Below are positions 1-13,937 of a DNA stretch of 64,000 bases, in pieces. The notes under the pieces were generated by a model. It searched no databases. It was not told the origin of the DNA and worked only from the letters and a program-made list of their open reading frames with translations. The position numbers and the translations under genes were made by a program. This DNA is from Carex sylvatica (taxonomy: Eukaryota; Streptophyta; Magnoliopsida; Poales; Cyperaceae), in NCBI GenBank assembly GCA_964058845.1, contig CAXKVR010000345.1, positions 16,161 through 80,160 of the forward strand. The letters are read 5' to 3'. The first letter of the stretch is position 1. Every line of letters starts with the position of its first letter.

Positions 1-3000
1 GTTGAATCTTTTACTGGTCCTACCACTTGCCAAATATAATTTTATATTTTAAACTTGTCTTATAGTTGCTTAAATATTTGCAAAAAAATAAAATTTTAAC
101 TTCAAAACTACACGAAGACATACATAAAACTCATTAAATGCAAGTTTTGATGTTTTTGTAACATAGAAGTTCATTTATCAAGTATAAATTCATTTAAATG
201 ATGTCTGGTAGGTAATGAAATTAAGGAACAAAGATTTTGTAAGTTGCATGTTACATCATTTTGAAGTTTCAATTCGTAGCACAAAACATGCATAAACTTA
301 AATGCATTTCTTTAAAAATTATCCTAATAGATCATGATTTTGCTCTGAAAATGATTTTGATAGGATCAAATTATGCTCATTCCATGTATTATGATTTACT
401 CACGGTAGCTATATCCCAACTGAAACGTAATTTCGAATGCAAATTAAACGGACATTGGTCCCATACGACAAATCATAATTCAAATGTGATTCATATAATG
501 AATGTTTAATGCAAATGAGATTACTATTTGGAGTACAGACATATTGATGATACATTTTTTTTTTTTTTTATACTTATTATCCTGATATGACCATCAATTT
601 TATTTCTTGCATTGCACGACAAATATAAATCAATAGTATTTTTTACATGCAAGAATAGATATGTATTTGTTTATCCTAAAATGATTCATTGATGAACATT
701 TCAATCCTCTCTTTTCTTTTCTTTTTTCTGATAGGGAAAATTTGAAATTGTACTTATTTGGATTAATACCTTTTCTTTGAGTAATAAATAATATGTTGAA
801 TATTTGCATATGTTTTAAATGAAATATTTAAGGGTTCAAACGTCTAATGATATAAATTTTACAGAAATTCAAAGTACAATAAAAATAAAATCAATAATGT
901 TCGGTTGTGTTTAAATTTATTACTTCTTACTTTCTTAGGACATGACCATAAAAATGACATATAATAACTCCACAAACCGTTTATCAGAATTTAATCAAAT
1001 TGAGATAAAATGATATAGAATATAAACCAAAGAAGTTAATATTTTGTTTGAGCATATCACGGAAAGAGTTTAATTTTTATTTATTTCTTGATCTGAAACA
1101 CACAGATAGAGTATTGTAAAAGTACAGTATGTTGGGCACGTATATTGGTATGCACGGTACGGTATAATACGGTATATTTTGTTAGATATTGTGTCAAGAC
1201 GTGTCCGTACTATATTCTTAACCGTGTTGTGCTTAAATTTTCTGAAAATTGACACTGTAAGATCTGACACGACACAATATGACACGTTGAGACACAAATA
1301 TTAAAAAATTAAAATCTTACAACGGTTCACAGCATTTCAAATTCTTAGGCATTTGGCAGTTGGCTACTGGTCAATTGGTCATAGTCACAGGCTCACAGCC
1401 GATAAATATTTTCACTTTAGAGTTTTCAATTTCTTTGTACCAAAACAAATATACTATAAAATATTTTAAAAAAAAATGAAATATACAAAATAATGTAATT
1501 TAATTTATATCTAATTTTATGAATTTTTTTCTAGCTTTTTTTTGGACGTTAGCACAAATTTTTAAAGTAATAAATTAACTATTTTTTTTTAAAAATAGCA
1601 ATGTACGTTTAAGCACCAAACCAACACGTCCAAACACGTTGTATCAAACTAAACCGTACCGTTAAACGTGTTGTACTCATTTTTAATATAGTTTTTGCAG
1701 CAATGACAAACCCATTGTAATCAATCACGAACCTTAAATTGGTGTCATGTTGTATGGTGTTGATCAAACTAATATTTTTTATAAAGATGAAGGTCAGTCG
1801 ACGACAATATTTATTAGATAAATTTGACAGAAATTAAACATTACTTGGAACAGATAAGTAGAAATGTAGTTAATATTTAATACATTTAAAAAAACATAAA
1901 CTTTGATGTAAATTTTGACATTTGTAAAATTAATGGATATTCGAAATTATTCATATTTAATGATATTTTTATGGAATATCAAATAATTTTTAAATTGGAT
2001 AAAAATAAATTCACAGTCAATGTAGATGGCTAACAACATGACCATAATTATTGGTCTATCTTACTCTATTATTAAATATAAAAAGTTATTATTAAGATTT
2101 TCAAATTAAATCATTATTAAGAAATTTTAATATTTTTTTCAATGCTAATATAAATTAGAAATTAGTCTCTCCCTGTAACGTTTGGCTCTTATCGTCATCC
2201 TCTTGGCCTTTGATATATCCTATGTTAATGTTGTGGTGAATTAATTAATGAGACGATCCGTTGAGTAATTGAAGATAAAACATTTAATAAAATTAATGCA
2301 GCCTGTTGTATTAAGTATAAGTCGGTAGACATCTTTTCAAATTGAAACTCCAATTGCAATAATGTTGAAATTGGAATAGGGTTTACCGATCCGTATTTTA
2401 TTCAATAAGACGGATATATAAGTAAGATTTTTTTTTCGTTTGTTTATTGGATATGGATATGGATAAGAATTTTTTTTCATTAACTAAATAAGTAAGGGTA
2501 TGAATAATGATTATTTCGTACACCTTACGTTATAGAGTAATTATAAAATCTAAAATATATATTCAATTCAATTTCTATCCCACCTAAATATATATTTGTG
2601 TTTTTGAATTATATTTCTTTATAAAAAGTAATTTAATTGAAATTGATTGCAATTTAATTTTATTTTTGATTAGAAATGTAATTACATATGTACAAAATGA
2701 ATGAGTCTTTTATGTTTACTTTGTAAAATATAATAAAACTACTTGTTATATTAGTATTATCCGTTATTCACCCACTACCGTTTCATTACCCGATAATATT
2801 AACAGGTAAAGATAGAGTAAAATAAAATTATTTTTCAATGGATATGGTTCAAATTAATTTTAATAGGTATGAATATGAAAATGTCTCCATCCAATCTGTA
2901 CCGTACTCATTGACACCTCTAAATTGGAACCTCGAAACTTTTGGTAATTTTTTTTATCCATTTATTTGTACCGTATTATTTGATATGATAGATATGGATA

Positions 3001-4558
3001 AAAATTTATCGTACCCATTGACACCTTTAACCGCAAAATTTATCTCAATTAATCAACAAATAATTTAAAAATATAATCTGTGACATAAATAGACGTTTTC
3101 AAACCGGTCATAGTATGTAGGCCTCAAATCTAAGCCAAATGCTAAACACTGGTAGCTCATACTATCAATGAGGTGCATTAACATTATTCAATATATTATA
3201 TATCTGTTATATTCTTTAAATGGGAAGCACGACAGCCCAAAAAAAAAATTCAATTATGTAGTTTGATTTTTGAAAAGACATCTTTTATATTTTTAATTTA
3301 AAACGTGAAGAATGAGTTGATGTGAATAAAAGTTAATGCAGCGATCCAAATCAGACAAATCAATTTAAGTGGCAAAAAACAAATAGAAGTTAAAGTTGGA
3401 TACCCCGAAAAATTTACTAATTATTTTTGCCTCTTAAGCATTTGAATTACATAAAATAACGCGAATAAAAGAGGGAAAAGAAAACACAGATAATGTTTTG
3501 TAGTCTCTGGATAAGACCTTGTAAATAGTAAATTTTGGGGGGGAAAGAAAAGCCTTTTCACGCAAAATAATAATAATAATAATAATATTTGTATGCCATA
3601 CCTTGATGTCATAGGTTCTCATATTTTTATAAACATGAATGCTAATTTAGTTTTGTGGCTAACCAATATTTATTTCTTTTACTTTAAACAACGAGCAATT
3701 GAACGCTGCAAATATTCCTTTTTCTTTCAAAAGCTACTTCTTTTTGAAAATATTTTCTTTCAAGAGTTTAAATTTGCTTTTTGTCGTGCTAAGTGCTAAG
3801 CACTTGAGCTTGTTGCATCTCTTTTTTTCTTTTCAATGCAAAGCAGTTCGTTTTTTTTTAAAAACGAGTTTCACTATTTTTTAGATCATTTTTAAAAAAC
3901 CTAATGGATCCATGTGCAGTCAATAACATGTACAGTGCAATTCACATGACAATATTGCATCGATAAGCCCTGCAATTATATGAATTTCACAATAAAATTA
4001 TATAAAGAAGAAAACTATTTAATCTCAAAAATTTCTTCAATTTTATGTTAATTACCTTTAAGACTTTATTATATTATTTACTCTTGAGGTTTTTATTATA
4101 ATTAATAAATCTCTTAACTATGTTTACTTTTTTTATTTGTTATAGAATTAATTATCCATTATCAGAATTTGTTTTTTTTTCCAATTATTTACTCTTGGGA
4201 CTAAAGATTTGGTTGTTATTGTTGTTGTATGCATTGTGTTTTTTTAAAACCTTTGTTCAGACTGTACTCCTCTTTTATTTTTATTTTTTTTATCTCAATT
4301 AAAACTATAAAGTTATCAATTACTTAATAATTTCTAGTACATTCTAGAAGTATGTTGAGTTAGATAAACTCTACAAATTGAGATTGGTCTAACAAAATAT
4401 GTCTAGCATATTGATGGAGCTTGGTCCTTAGAAGTATGCAAGAGAAAGGTTTCACTAGTGTGATATTGCATTGATTTGAGCATCATCGCAGTAGAAAGTA
4501 ATAATCCACTTAAGTACTTAACCGTCTCATATAGAGAAAGATGTGTTTCCCCTGTCGT
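1..4558. other. AT-rich intergenic region, no gene seen
   Basis: No open frame here shows splice structure, composition or motifs of a real gene; the short frames present are what AT-rich DNA gives by chance. Two patches (about 1120-1290 and 1600-1690) are richer in CACG/CGTG words, such as repeated 'acacgt' and 'ggtacggtat', and look like decayed repeat DNA related to other CACG-rich repeats in the window, but no boundaries can be drawn. 2360-3060 has several imperfect 'ggatatggata' and 'accgtact' repeats. Confidence 0.6.
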
Positions 4559-4771
4559 CAGGGGCGGAGCCAAACTTTATAACTATGGGAGTCAATTGTG
4601 AATGTGGGTCAATCATATAAAAATTTTATGCTACGAATGGAGTCAATTTACCGTATTAGTAACATTTTATTCTAAATTATATAAAAAATTGTATATAAAT
4701 ACAAAATTTTTGAAAACAAATGGGGGTCAATTGACCCCCATTGACTCTTACTCCCTTACTCCCTCCGCCTG
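4559..4771. mobile_element. hAT-like MITE (213 bp)
   Basis: The left end reads CAGGGGCGGAGCC and the right end is its imperfect reverse complement (CCCTCCGCCTG). Flanking 8-bp copies are cctgtcgt (4551-4558) and cctgtggt (4772-4779), 7 of 8 identical. An 8-bp target duplication with CAGGG-type ends is the hAT signature. There is no transposase; the interior is AT-rich with a local palindrome 'gggggtcaattgaccccc'. It would need a hAT transposase supplied elsewhere. Confidence 0.8.
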
Positions 4772-4779
4772 CCTGTGGT

Positions 4780-6587
4780 AAAAAAATAATGAACCTAATT
4801 TTTCTAAAGTAAGTCAATTAAAAAATGAAAAAAAGAGAATTCATCTCTTGTGCTCGGAAATTGAATATGAAAATGTTAACTCAAATTTTTGGAGCAAAAT
4901 AATGCAACATTCTATTGATTTGATAGTTTCTATTTTAGTTACTTTTGTTCTGGAACGAAAACATAAACTAGCAAGAGCAAAAATAAAATAAAATAAGGGC
5001 TTAGTGTAATAGAGACTAGAGAGAGCTATAACATAAAAAGAAAACACATAAGAGAGGAAGAACAAGAAAGCGTAAGATATTTCATTATGAAAAAAACAAA
5101 AGCGAAGCACATTAAAAAGAAAAAGCGCAAGAGAACGCAAGAAAACTAAAAGATGGATTTGAATTCCATAATTAAAAGTAATATATAAAATAAAATATGA
5201 AAGAATATTTTGATATATTATTTTAATCAGTTTTAACTACAATTAATGTTAAAACGAGCAATAGATAAAAAATAAAAATGTTTTAAGAATTAAGAAATAT
5301 ATTAGATAAATCTAAGTATCTATGACTATGAGTATATAAAAAATTGAAAAATTAGGAAAGTCTGAGAAGGTAAAAGAAAAATTAATCCTCATTATTTTTT
5401 AGCATTATATGAGACTAGCAGGAGAGGAGCCAGGATTGCATGTTAAGCCAATTAAGGAATTGCAGAAAGAATTGAAGCCAGAGAAAGACACACAGGAAAG
5501 TCGAGTCGGGATTCATAGCTGACGTGCCGTTTGGGCTCCATCAACCACTAATTCTTGGGCCCCACCTCCGCCCCCAATTTTGTTTGTTGTCTTTTCCAAC
5601 GTTTCAAATTTTCAATCTCTCTTTCTCTCTCCAACCTAAAAGCCTAAACATCTGAATTAATAAAAAAAAAGACAACACGATATGTTTTTTTTTTTTTTAA
5701 CTTCATGAATAACCAATAGACTCTTTCCTAAATATTCTCATGAACTTTTCATAACCTTTAGAATATACATATCTGTAATGAACTTTAGACACACTTTAAT
5801 TAATACGTATATATATATATATCGTATTAATAAATACTTGTTGAAAAAGCTATAAAATTGTTAGTTACTGAAAGTTTAATTCTTCCTCACAACTTTGTAG
5901 TTTATGTAAATTTTTTTGAAAATAAATAAATACTTATCTATACTATTAAAATATATTTGTTTATTTCAGTCAGAACTTAAAACATAATTATTGATAGTTG
6001 ACTGCTGTTCAGAATTTTCAAACTCGTTTTTAAAATCTTTCAAAATATATACTTAATTATTTATTGTTCAGTATATATTTGAATATTATATAAAAAAATT
6101 TACTGTGTATACATTTAACTTTGATAAAAAAAAGTTGAGATAAATAATTAAAGACTACATAATATATTTTTTTTATTGTATGCCCCTCAATTACATCCCG
6201 TCTAACTCAACAGCTTCGTGATACACATTTATTGAAAAAAAAAAAAAACACCAATGAAACATTATTTAAATGAAATATTCGTCGGTTCCTCCTATATTTT
6301 TATTTTTTAGCATGCATACAATTATTTTACAATTCTTAAAAAAAAAAGGTTTACAATGACATGAAGCAAATAAAAGAGACTTGTAAGGACACGCAGCAAA
6401 ATTTTCAAACATCATTTAAACCTTAATAAAATTCTGAAAATGGCCGAGTCCGTATCCTCTGCGGTAAAAATATATTTATGTATAGATGATAACCGTCTGA
6501 TTAAAACACGGCCATTCCGATCTGATAAAATATGATCGGACGGTTTAAATATAAACAGAAATATGCTGTTACCTTAGGTGATATGCA
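4780..6587. other. Intergenic DNA upstream of the auxilin-like gene
   Basis: No gene is visible. A (AT)n tract lies near 5805-5822. 5400-5640 is less AT-rich but has no convincing open frame. About 6440-6560 contains an imperfect inverted repeat (gataaccgtctgat / atgatcggacggtt) and the word 'cgtatcctctgc' that also starts the bounded MITE at 61351; it may be a degenerate relative sitting in the promoter, but I cannot draw its ends. Confidence 0.5.
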
Positions 6588-6853
6588 TTGGAAAAAGACC
6601 CGAGGAGAGAGAGAAAAAGAAAGAAAGCTGTCTCCCCTGAGGCGCTGACTGTTATCTACTGGCCCACTGCTCTCTCTTCACCTCTTCTCCTCTTCTCTCT
6701 TCACACATCCAAAATTGAAAACAAAAAAATAGTAGAAAAAAAAACAATTCCCACCTCTGCTCCTCTCTCTCTCTTCTTTGCAAACCCAAAAACGAAAAAC
6801 CACTTCTATAAACCCTAGAAAAATTTCTGTAAAGTGTGAAATCTCTGGTTCAT
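6588..6853 (+). promoter_or_regulatory. Pyrimidine-rich 5' leader/promoter of the auxilin-like gene
   Basis: The stretch just before the start codon is rich in CT runs (tctctcttcacctcttctcctcttctctcttc, 6670-6705 and again near 6765-6780), typical of plant core promoters and 5' leaders. No clear TATA box could be assigned, so the transcription start is not placed. Confidence 0.45.
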
Positions 6854-9800
6854 ATGGAGGAAGAACTAGAGGAAACCTCCCTCCGTCACCGCACAGCAGC
6901 ATCGCGTCACCACCACCACCAGCGCCGCCGAGCCAAGAAGCCTCCTCCTCCAACGACCAACTACGATGACGTGTTTGGTGGACCCCCTAGACACGCCGTA
7001 CCGTTCTCTGGCGTACCTGACGACTATGCTGAGGTGTTTGGCGGCGTCTCGGTCTCTTGCTCCATCCCGTTTCTTGATCTTCCGACGGGGCAGATGGACG
7101 GCTGGGATTGTGCGAGTGGGGAGAGCGTGAATGGTGTGGAGTACGGGGAGATCTTTGGGAGATGCGACTTCTCTGATTTTGCGGTTCCATACGAGGAGCT
7201 GTTTGGAAGGGGAGAAAGTGATGAAGGAGAAATGGACATGCATTTCGCTTCTACTAATGGAAGGTGTGGTTTCTTTTTTCTTTTTACTAATTTTGGTGGT
7301 ATTTTTTTGGGGGGTTGTGCGTTTTGTTTTCTGTGTAATTAAAGGAAGCTTCAACTTGACATGGAAATTTTTATTTATTTATTGGGTTTTCAGACTTTAA
7401 TAGTGGATAAGTTAGCCAAGTAGGAAGAAAGTTATGTAATTTAGAATTGAGTTTTGGTGAAATTATGTTAAAAATAAAAAAAATTTGATTTCCTCTTTTG
7501 AATTAGTTTATTGAAGAAGTTAGAAAGCATAAATCTTTTTATAATTTTCATGGAGGCACAAGAAATAAACAAAAAAAAAGAGGTGAAAAAGGAAAATTAC
7601 GAAATTAACATTGCTAATTTATGTCTTTTGCTTAAACTCTTTTGGTGTATTATATAATTAGCAAAGAACTTGTAGGTGAGATGCTGTTTAGGTTGTAGGT
7701 CCTTTTCATTTGACTCTAGAATGCAGTTTGGACTGTACAAATTCATAATAAAATGCTGTTTAAAGTCATCACTTTTACCCGAAGGTCATAATATGCAGCT
7801 TTTGTTTTTAGAAGTTGTAAATTGCAGTCTAAATTTCAAGGTGAAAATTTTATTGGCCAATTATTCTCCATGTTTCAAAATAAATGGTAGTTTTTATACT
7901 GAAAATGTGCATGTATAATTTTATTGATCTTGTTTGTAATGCAATTGTCAATCTAAATTTTCTGCTAGAGTGTTTTGTTTACCAATGATCCGTGCCTTCT
8001 TATTTATAAATTTTTGCGCGGGAGTTCCTATTCAAAAAACATGTTTTGCATTTTTACCCTTCAGATTTTGGTATTTGGTATTGCTTGCAGACTGAAAATT
8101 GATTTCATTCTCCCCCGAAATGTATATTAGGGAATCATACATTTTCTATCTGTAATATTGTTATTTACCTTGTAAAGGTGATAAGGTTGATTGATTGTCA
8201 TACATGGTAATGATATGCGCCGTCCATAAAACACCTCAGCTACTCGAACATCTCATGCAATGCGGTATACACATTTGAAATTTTCTGAAATAAAAATAAA
8301 GGAGTTTCATTAGACTTAAAATAAAATTTAACACCTGTAAATTGTCTAGCATATATTAAATTATCCGCCTCTTAACGTTTCTTTAAAAATTTTAGGTCAT
8401 CGGTCAAGGGTAGGTCAGGCCCACAGACCATAGACCCATCAGAATTTATCCAAGAATACTCTAATGAGGATAGCATTCCATATTTGGAAGATGAAAACTT
8501 CTCTGCGGCTTCTGATGAGATCCCGAAGGAGTACAACACATCCTACAACAAGTCAAGCAGAACCCGGGCCCATGAATTGCTTCACACGACTGCATCTGTA
8601 TCTCAGCCCCAAACGGGTTTTACTTTTGTTATTGAACCCAACAACCCATTACCTGAACATCTCGTTGTCATTGAGGATACAGTTACTGACGAAAGCAGTG
8701 TGAAACCTAACCCTAAATCCTCTGTGAATAGTCAATTTATATCTAGCAAAGAACAATTTTCACATGGTGTGCCGTTTTTGGATGTAGCTGATGTCAATCT
8801 CCTAATCCGATCCGCAAACTTGCCACCTCCATCCCCGAAAACTTTAATAAATGAGAGGCAGAGAACAAATGCATTTCAAAAATCTGTTTCTGTTTCGAAT
8901 TTCAGTACAGAAGCCGAACAGCCACAATTGACTCAGCAAGAGAAGCCAAAGACAATTTTGAAAAGTGATTCTTTGCCACCAAATTTTGATTTTGTGCCAA
9001 ATTTGAAGCTTGACAGGAGGGAGAAACCGAAATTGAAATCAAGGCCAAATACATTTTCGAAAAGTGAGTCCCTTCCACCAGGTTTTGGGTCTGAATTGGA
9101 TGCCATGAAGGAGGCAATGGAATTTGCACAGGCAAGACTAAAGACAGCCAAGGAGTTGCACGAGAAAAAGCGCGAGGGTAAAATTACCGAGTTGCCCCTG
9201 AAGAAAAAGCATGTTAAAGAAGAAAATTTGGAGAATTCTCAGGGGGAGAAGCCGAGAGTGTTGCGATCTATTAGTTTGGCTTCGAATTTCAGTAAGAGCA
9301 GAGAATTTATGAAGTTACAGGGAGGAGTTGTGGCAACTCAAGGCACTCGTGAATTGGAGAAATCTGGGAAGTGGAGATCAGATGAGGAATTTCATGAATT
9401 GACTTCAATAGATCAGCCAACAAAGGAAAGAGAGAATAAAGTAGGAATGACTGGAAATGAACCCTTGGTGGAAACAAATAGCGAATCGGTGCAAATCAAT
9501 GGATTGCCATCGACTGAAGCGGGATTGACTGAAAATTTAAATGCAGATGTGAATGATACTGAAAACTTGCAACTGGCAGGAGATGATGATACCGAAGCTT
9601 CAAAAGAAGATGCTAATGTGATCTTGAAGGGGGGAGATAAAGAAAATACAGGAGAAGTTGAGGAAGAAATTGAAGGCGGTAAGGGATATGAAATGAAAGT
9701 TGGGGTGGAAATAGAAGAAGAGGACAAAATGAAATTAGACGAGGAAACAAAAAGACGAAGGGAGAGCGAAGAACTAGAAAAAGAGAGGCAGAGAGAGAAA

Positions 9801-12800
9801 GAAATTGAAGAAGAAGAGGAGAAAGAAAGGGCACTTCAATTGGAAGAAGAGAAAGAGAGAGCACTTCAATTGGAAGAAGAGAAAGAAAGGGCACGCTTGG
9901 AAGAAGAAAGAGAAAGGGAATTGCAGATGGAAAAGGAGACGGAGGAAAAAGAGAGGAGGGAACGAGAGAGAATAATGGCTGAAGAGGAAGAAAGACTAGA
10001 AAGAGAGAAGATGAAGAAATGGGAAGAAGAAGAAAGTGAAAGAGAGAGATTGGAGAAGGAAAGGGAAGAGAAGCAAAGGACGTTCGCAGAAGAGAGAGAA
10101 AGAGAGAGGAAACTAGAAGAGGATAGACAAGAAGAGAAAATGAAAGAGAAGCAGATGGTGAGAAAATTAGACGAAAAAAAGGAAAGAGAGAGAAAATTAG
10201 AGGAGGAAATAGAAAAAGAGAGGGAGAGGGTGAGAAAGCTGGAAGAAGAGATGGAACAAGAGAGAGAAAGAGTAAAAAAACTAGAAGAAGAGAAGCAAAG
10301 GGAGAGAGAGATGGCACGCAAGTTGGAGAAAGAAAAGGAAAGGGAGAGAAAATTAGAAGAGGAAATAGAAAAAGATAGACAAAGGATAAGAAAGCTTGAA
10401 GAAGAGAGAGAATGGGAGAGAGAAAGAGTTAGAAAACTTGAAGATGAGAGAGAGCTAGAGAGGGAAAAAGTTAGAAAGCTGGAAGAAGAGAGAGAGGAAG
10501 AAAGAGAACGAGTTAGAAAACTTGAAGAAGAGAGGGAGAAGGAGAGGATAGAAAGAGAAAGAGAACGGAAAGAGAGGGAGAAAATAGAGCAAGAAAGGGA
10601 GCAGAAAGAGAGGGAGAGAATGGTGAAAGAAAGGGAGCAGAAAGAGATGGAGAAGAAGCTTGAAGAAGAGAAAGAGAAACAAAGGATGGAAAAAGAAAAG
10701 GAAGAGAGAGAACAACTGAGAAGGATGGAAAAGGAAAGAGAAGAGAAAGAGATGGCAATGAGGGTCGAAGCTGAGACGAGACGGTTAGAGAGGGAAAGAG
10801 CAGAGGAGAAAGATAAGGTGACCAAATTGCATGGGGAGAAGGCAAAAGAGAGAAAATCAGAGGCAAGAAAGTCAGACGATGAGAGAGAACGTGAGAGACG
10901 TGTGAAGGAAAGAGAAAGAAAAACAGAAGGTAGAAAGTCTGACGAGGACCGGAGGAAATCTGATGAGGAGAGAGAAAGGGAGAGGGACAGGAGGGCCAGG
11001 AAGGGGAGGGAAATTGAGGACAGAGAAAGAGAGAGGGAGGAGGAGGAGAGGAAGCGGGAGAGAGAGAAGGACAGGCTGGCGATGGAGCGGGCCACACAAG
11101 AGAGGGCGGAGCGCATTGCATTAGAGCGCATCACTGCTGCCAGACAGAGGGCAGTGGAAAACAGAGAAAAAGAAGAGATGAACAGCAGAGGTGGCGGTGG
11201 AGAGGGATTTGAGAAGCGGAGGTCGAAGGGGGAGGAGGAGAAGAAGGAGAGAGAGGGGGAGAGAAATGGGGAGAGAAATGCCCGGGATGCACGTCTGAGG
11301 GCTGAGAGGGCGGCTGTGGAGCGGGCCACGGCAGAGGCCAGAGAGAGAGCCATCGAGAAGGCCAAGGCTGATGCTGAGAAAGAGCGGGACCGCCTTGAGC
11401 GCTACAAATCCTTCAACAGGATCTCATCTCAGGTATTGTGCAGTACTAGTACTACTTGTATGCTCATATTCTGATATTATACTTGACTGGTAAAAATGTG
11501 AAAGACTAATCAGAGTAAAGAGAAAGCACTGACTTGTTTGGTTGGTTATTGTTTGATTATCTTAATCATAGGCAGATCCAGGTGTACTTAATGGGGTTCA
11601 GTATTCCTATTTTTTTTCTATATTATATACATTTATGCATTATTTTTGATGTTATATAGCTTATTTATTAAGGAAGTTCATGTTTGACATCAATTAAATT
11701 ACGAGGATTGTTCTATTGTTGACCCCCTAATTACACTTCATACCTTTGATGTGATTATTGTATGGAACAAAACATTGGATATGGTACCTGACCCTCATTT
11801 GGAAAAAAAATTGGCTGTGTCCCTGTCGGAGATTAGGGTGTTTTGAATTTTGGTTTAAGTTTAGTGAAACCTTGGTAAATCCCTGCACAGTTTGTTTATT
11901 TTTTTATGTACTATTTGGTGTTAGTAAAAATGTTTTTTATATGCTTTTACAATGTAGGATCATGCACAAGAGGCCCATTTTAAGAGGACCCAGTCAGATA
12001 GTGCTCTCAGTCAAGGTAGACTGCTCTTAACATTTAGCTTCAGTTTTGCTTTTTTTTTGTGTGTTCTGATCTTATAATAATAACAACAATAAAATGTAGG
12101 ACATGGTGAATCGGCCTTAAGACATAAAGCTAGATTGGAGAGGCAACAGAGAACTGCTGAGCGTGCTGTAAGATATGATGTTTTATTGTTCCCTACTTTG
12201 CCCTTTCCCAATTTACATATATATATTTTTTTCCTTCATATTCTAATTTTTAATTATTTATTTAATTCAGGCGAAAGCACTTGCTGAGAAGAACCGGCGT
12301 GACATTATGGCTCAGAGAGAGCAGTCGGAAAGAGATGTATACTCCTCTCTCTCTCTAATATAATTTGCTTTTGATAGAACTTGAAAGGGTGAGTTTTTGA
12401 CATGCAACTGATTTTCTTGCTATTGTGGGTGCACAGAGAATTGCTGAACACCTTGATGCAGAGGTCAAGAGATGGTCTTCAGGCAAAGAAGGCAATCTAC
12501 GAGCCTTGCTCTCTACCCTCCAATATGTGAGATATATTTTTGAAACCCTTGACTTCTAATCTTTTGCTTACCTATATTTTACAAGGAGCAGGATTCAATG
12601 CCTCGTGTTTTTCATGCCCTAGTCGTGCCTCACATCCTCATCTTTTTCGTTTTCAAAGTCTTAATTGTCGATCCGAACAGCTCAACATGATCTCCATATT
12701 ATTAAGTGCTTGGAGACCAAATTATATATTTTTTGTATTTTTTTACTATTTTTGTAGACAGGCACAAAATCACTGTATTTCAGAAGATTCTGGACCATCC

Positions 12801-13617
12801 AAAAACAGTGATTTTGTTCCTATCAAAAAAATAATACAAAAAATCCAAAAAATATAAAATTTGGTCTTTAAACACATTTTAATATGAATATCATGTTGAG
12901 CGGTTCGGATCGACTGTTTGGACTTTAAAAATGGAAATAAGGATGTGAGGCACGATTGAAGCATGAAAGACACGAGGCATTTATACCCTAATCTTTTACA
13001 AGATACTTCCATAGGACACTGTTTTGATATTTTTTTTTTAACTTTTGGATGGATGTTAAAGACTTAAACTTGACAATTTTTTGCAGATATTGGGGCAAAA
13101 CAGCGGCTGGCAATCGATTCATCTGACAGAGGTTATTACAGCAGCTGATGTGAAAAAAGCATACAGAAAAGCAACGCTTTATGTGCATCCTGACAAGTTG
13201 CAACAGAGAGGTGCTTCAATTCATCAGAAGTACATATGTGAAAAAGTCTTTGATCTTCTAAAGGTATATGTTCCTTCATTTTCAAAATATAAGCAAAATC
13301 TCATGTGTCCAGTAGCAGATTTTGTTTGCCATGCACTGTGTATGTATGTGTTTTGAGTTGGTGGAATTGGGGGGGGGAGGGGGGCTAATGTTGTAGTGGG
13401 TTATGGCATCCTATTTATTGAGCTCCTTAAAAGGTATCAAATTTGCAACATAGTTTTGCTAAAATGAGCAAGTTATGAGGGTTATAAAGGATATTTGAAG
13501 GCCTTGCTTTTTAATGCAGTTACCTTTCTTCTTTTGCAAATGATTTATATGCTTAAATTAGTTTTGTTTTCACATTTCCAGGAAGCATGGAATAAGTTCA
13601 ACTCGGAGGAGAGGTAG
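6854..13617 (+). CDS. AUL1: Auxilin-like J-domain protein (clathrin uncoating co-chaperone)
   Basis: Eight exons join in one frame with GT..AG borders: 6854-7263, 8396-11432, 11958-12015, 12100-12167, 12271-12336, 12437-12526, 13087-13263, 13582-13617, giving 1313 aa. The first in-frame ATG is 6854; the frame upstream is opened only by a GTG. The N-terminal 120 residues hold four [Y-x-x-hydrophobic-F-G] motifs (YDDVFGG 37, YAEVFGG 58, YGEIFGR 97, YEELFGR 113). Residues about 580-1125 are an extreme E/R/K-rich stretch expected to form a long coiled coil or single alpha-helix. The C-terminus is an auxilin J domain with the HPD motif at 1277-1279 (YVHPDKL) and ending [11 protein letters not shown]. 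By family knowledge it recruits and stimulates Hsc70 to strip clathrin from vesicles. The length and layout fit the long AUXILIN-LIKE1 type rather than the shorter auxilin-related proteins; the exact orthologue is inferred. Intron 6 carries a MITE (12586-12993). Confidence 0.93.
12586..12993. mobile_element. Mutator-like MITE in intron 6 of the auxilin-like gene (408 bp)
   Basis: Almost the whole element folds on itself: the left arm (tcaatgcctcgtgtttttca..., reaching gatctccatatt...caaattatatattttt) is repeated inverted on the right. Perfect 9-bp target duplications ttttacaag flank it (12577-12585 and 12994-13002), as expected for Mutator-like elements. It begins GAGCAGG and ends CCCTAATC, a decayed form of the GAGGAGGG tip seen in sister elements. 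The arms carry the subterminal module shared by several MITEs here. It lies clear of the splice sites and has no coding capacity. Confidence 0.9.
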
Positions 13618-13937
13618 ACAACCTAATTTAGGGTTTATGTAGTTGGTTCTAGGGTTTGCTTTGGGCTTTTATTACACCCTAAAGCTATTTATCTTTTAGG
13701 ATTTGGTTAGTTTTGTTATTATATTACCCATCTTCTATCTATCAGCATTCATTTTTAAAAAGTATTTCTGTATAAAGTTTAGTATGTCAAGCAAACATGT
13801 AATGCAATACTAAACCTAACTTATGACTGGTTTAATAGGATGATAATCAATTTTAGTATATAAAATTACTTGTTTAAAGCTATTTGTGCTTAATTTCAGT
13901 TGTAATTCATAACAATAACCAATACTATATATACTTT

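Noticed and set aside
6836..6853. Upstream in-frame extension of the auxilin-like protein starting at 6836
   Set aside because: That frame begins with GTG, not ATG; the first plant-type start in frame is 6854.
9866..11365. Long antisense open frame of 499 codons opposite the auxilin-like exon 2
   Set aside because: It is the complement of the E/R/K-rich repeat and reads only as Ser/Leu/Phe runs; a GA-rich strand lacks stops on both sides by composition. No start context, splice structure or domain supports a gene.
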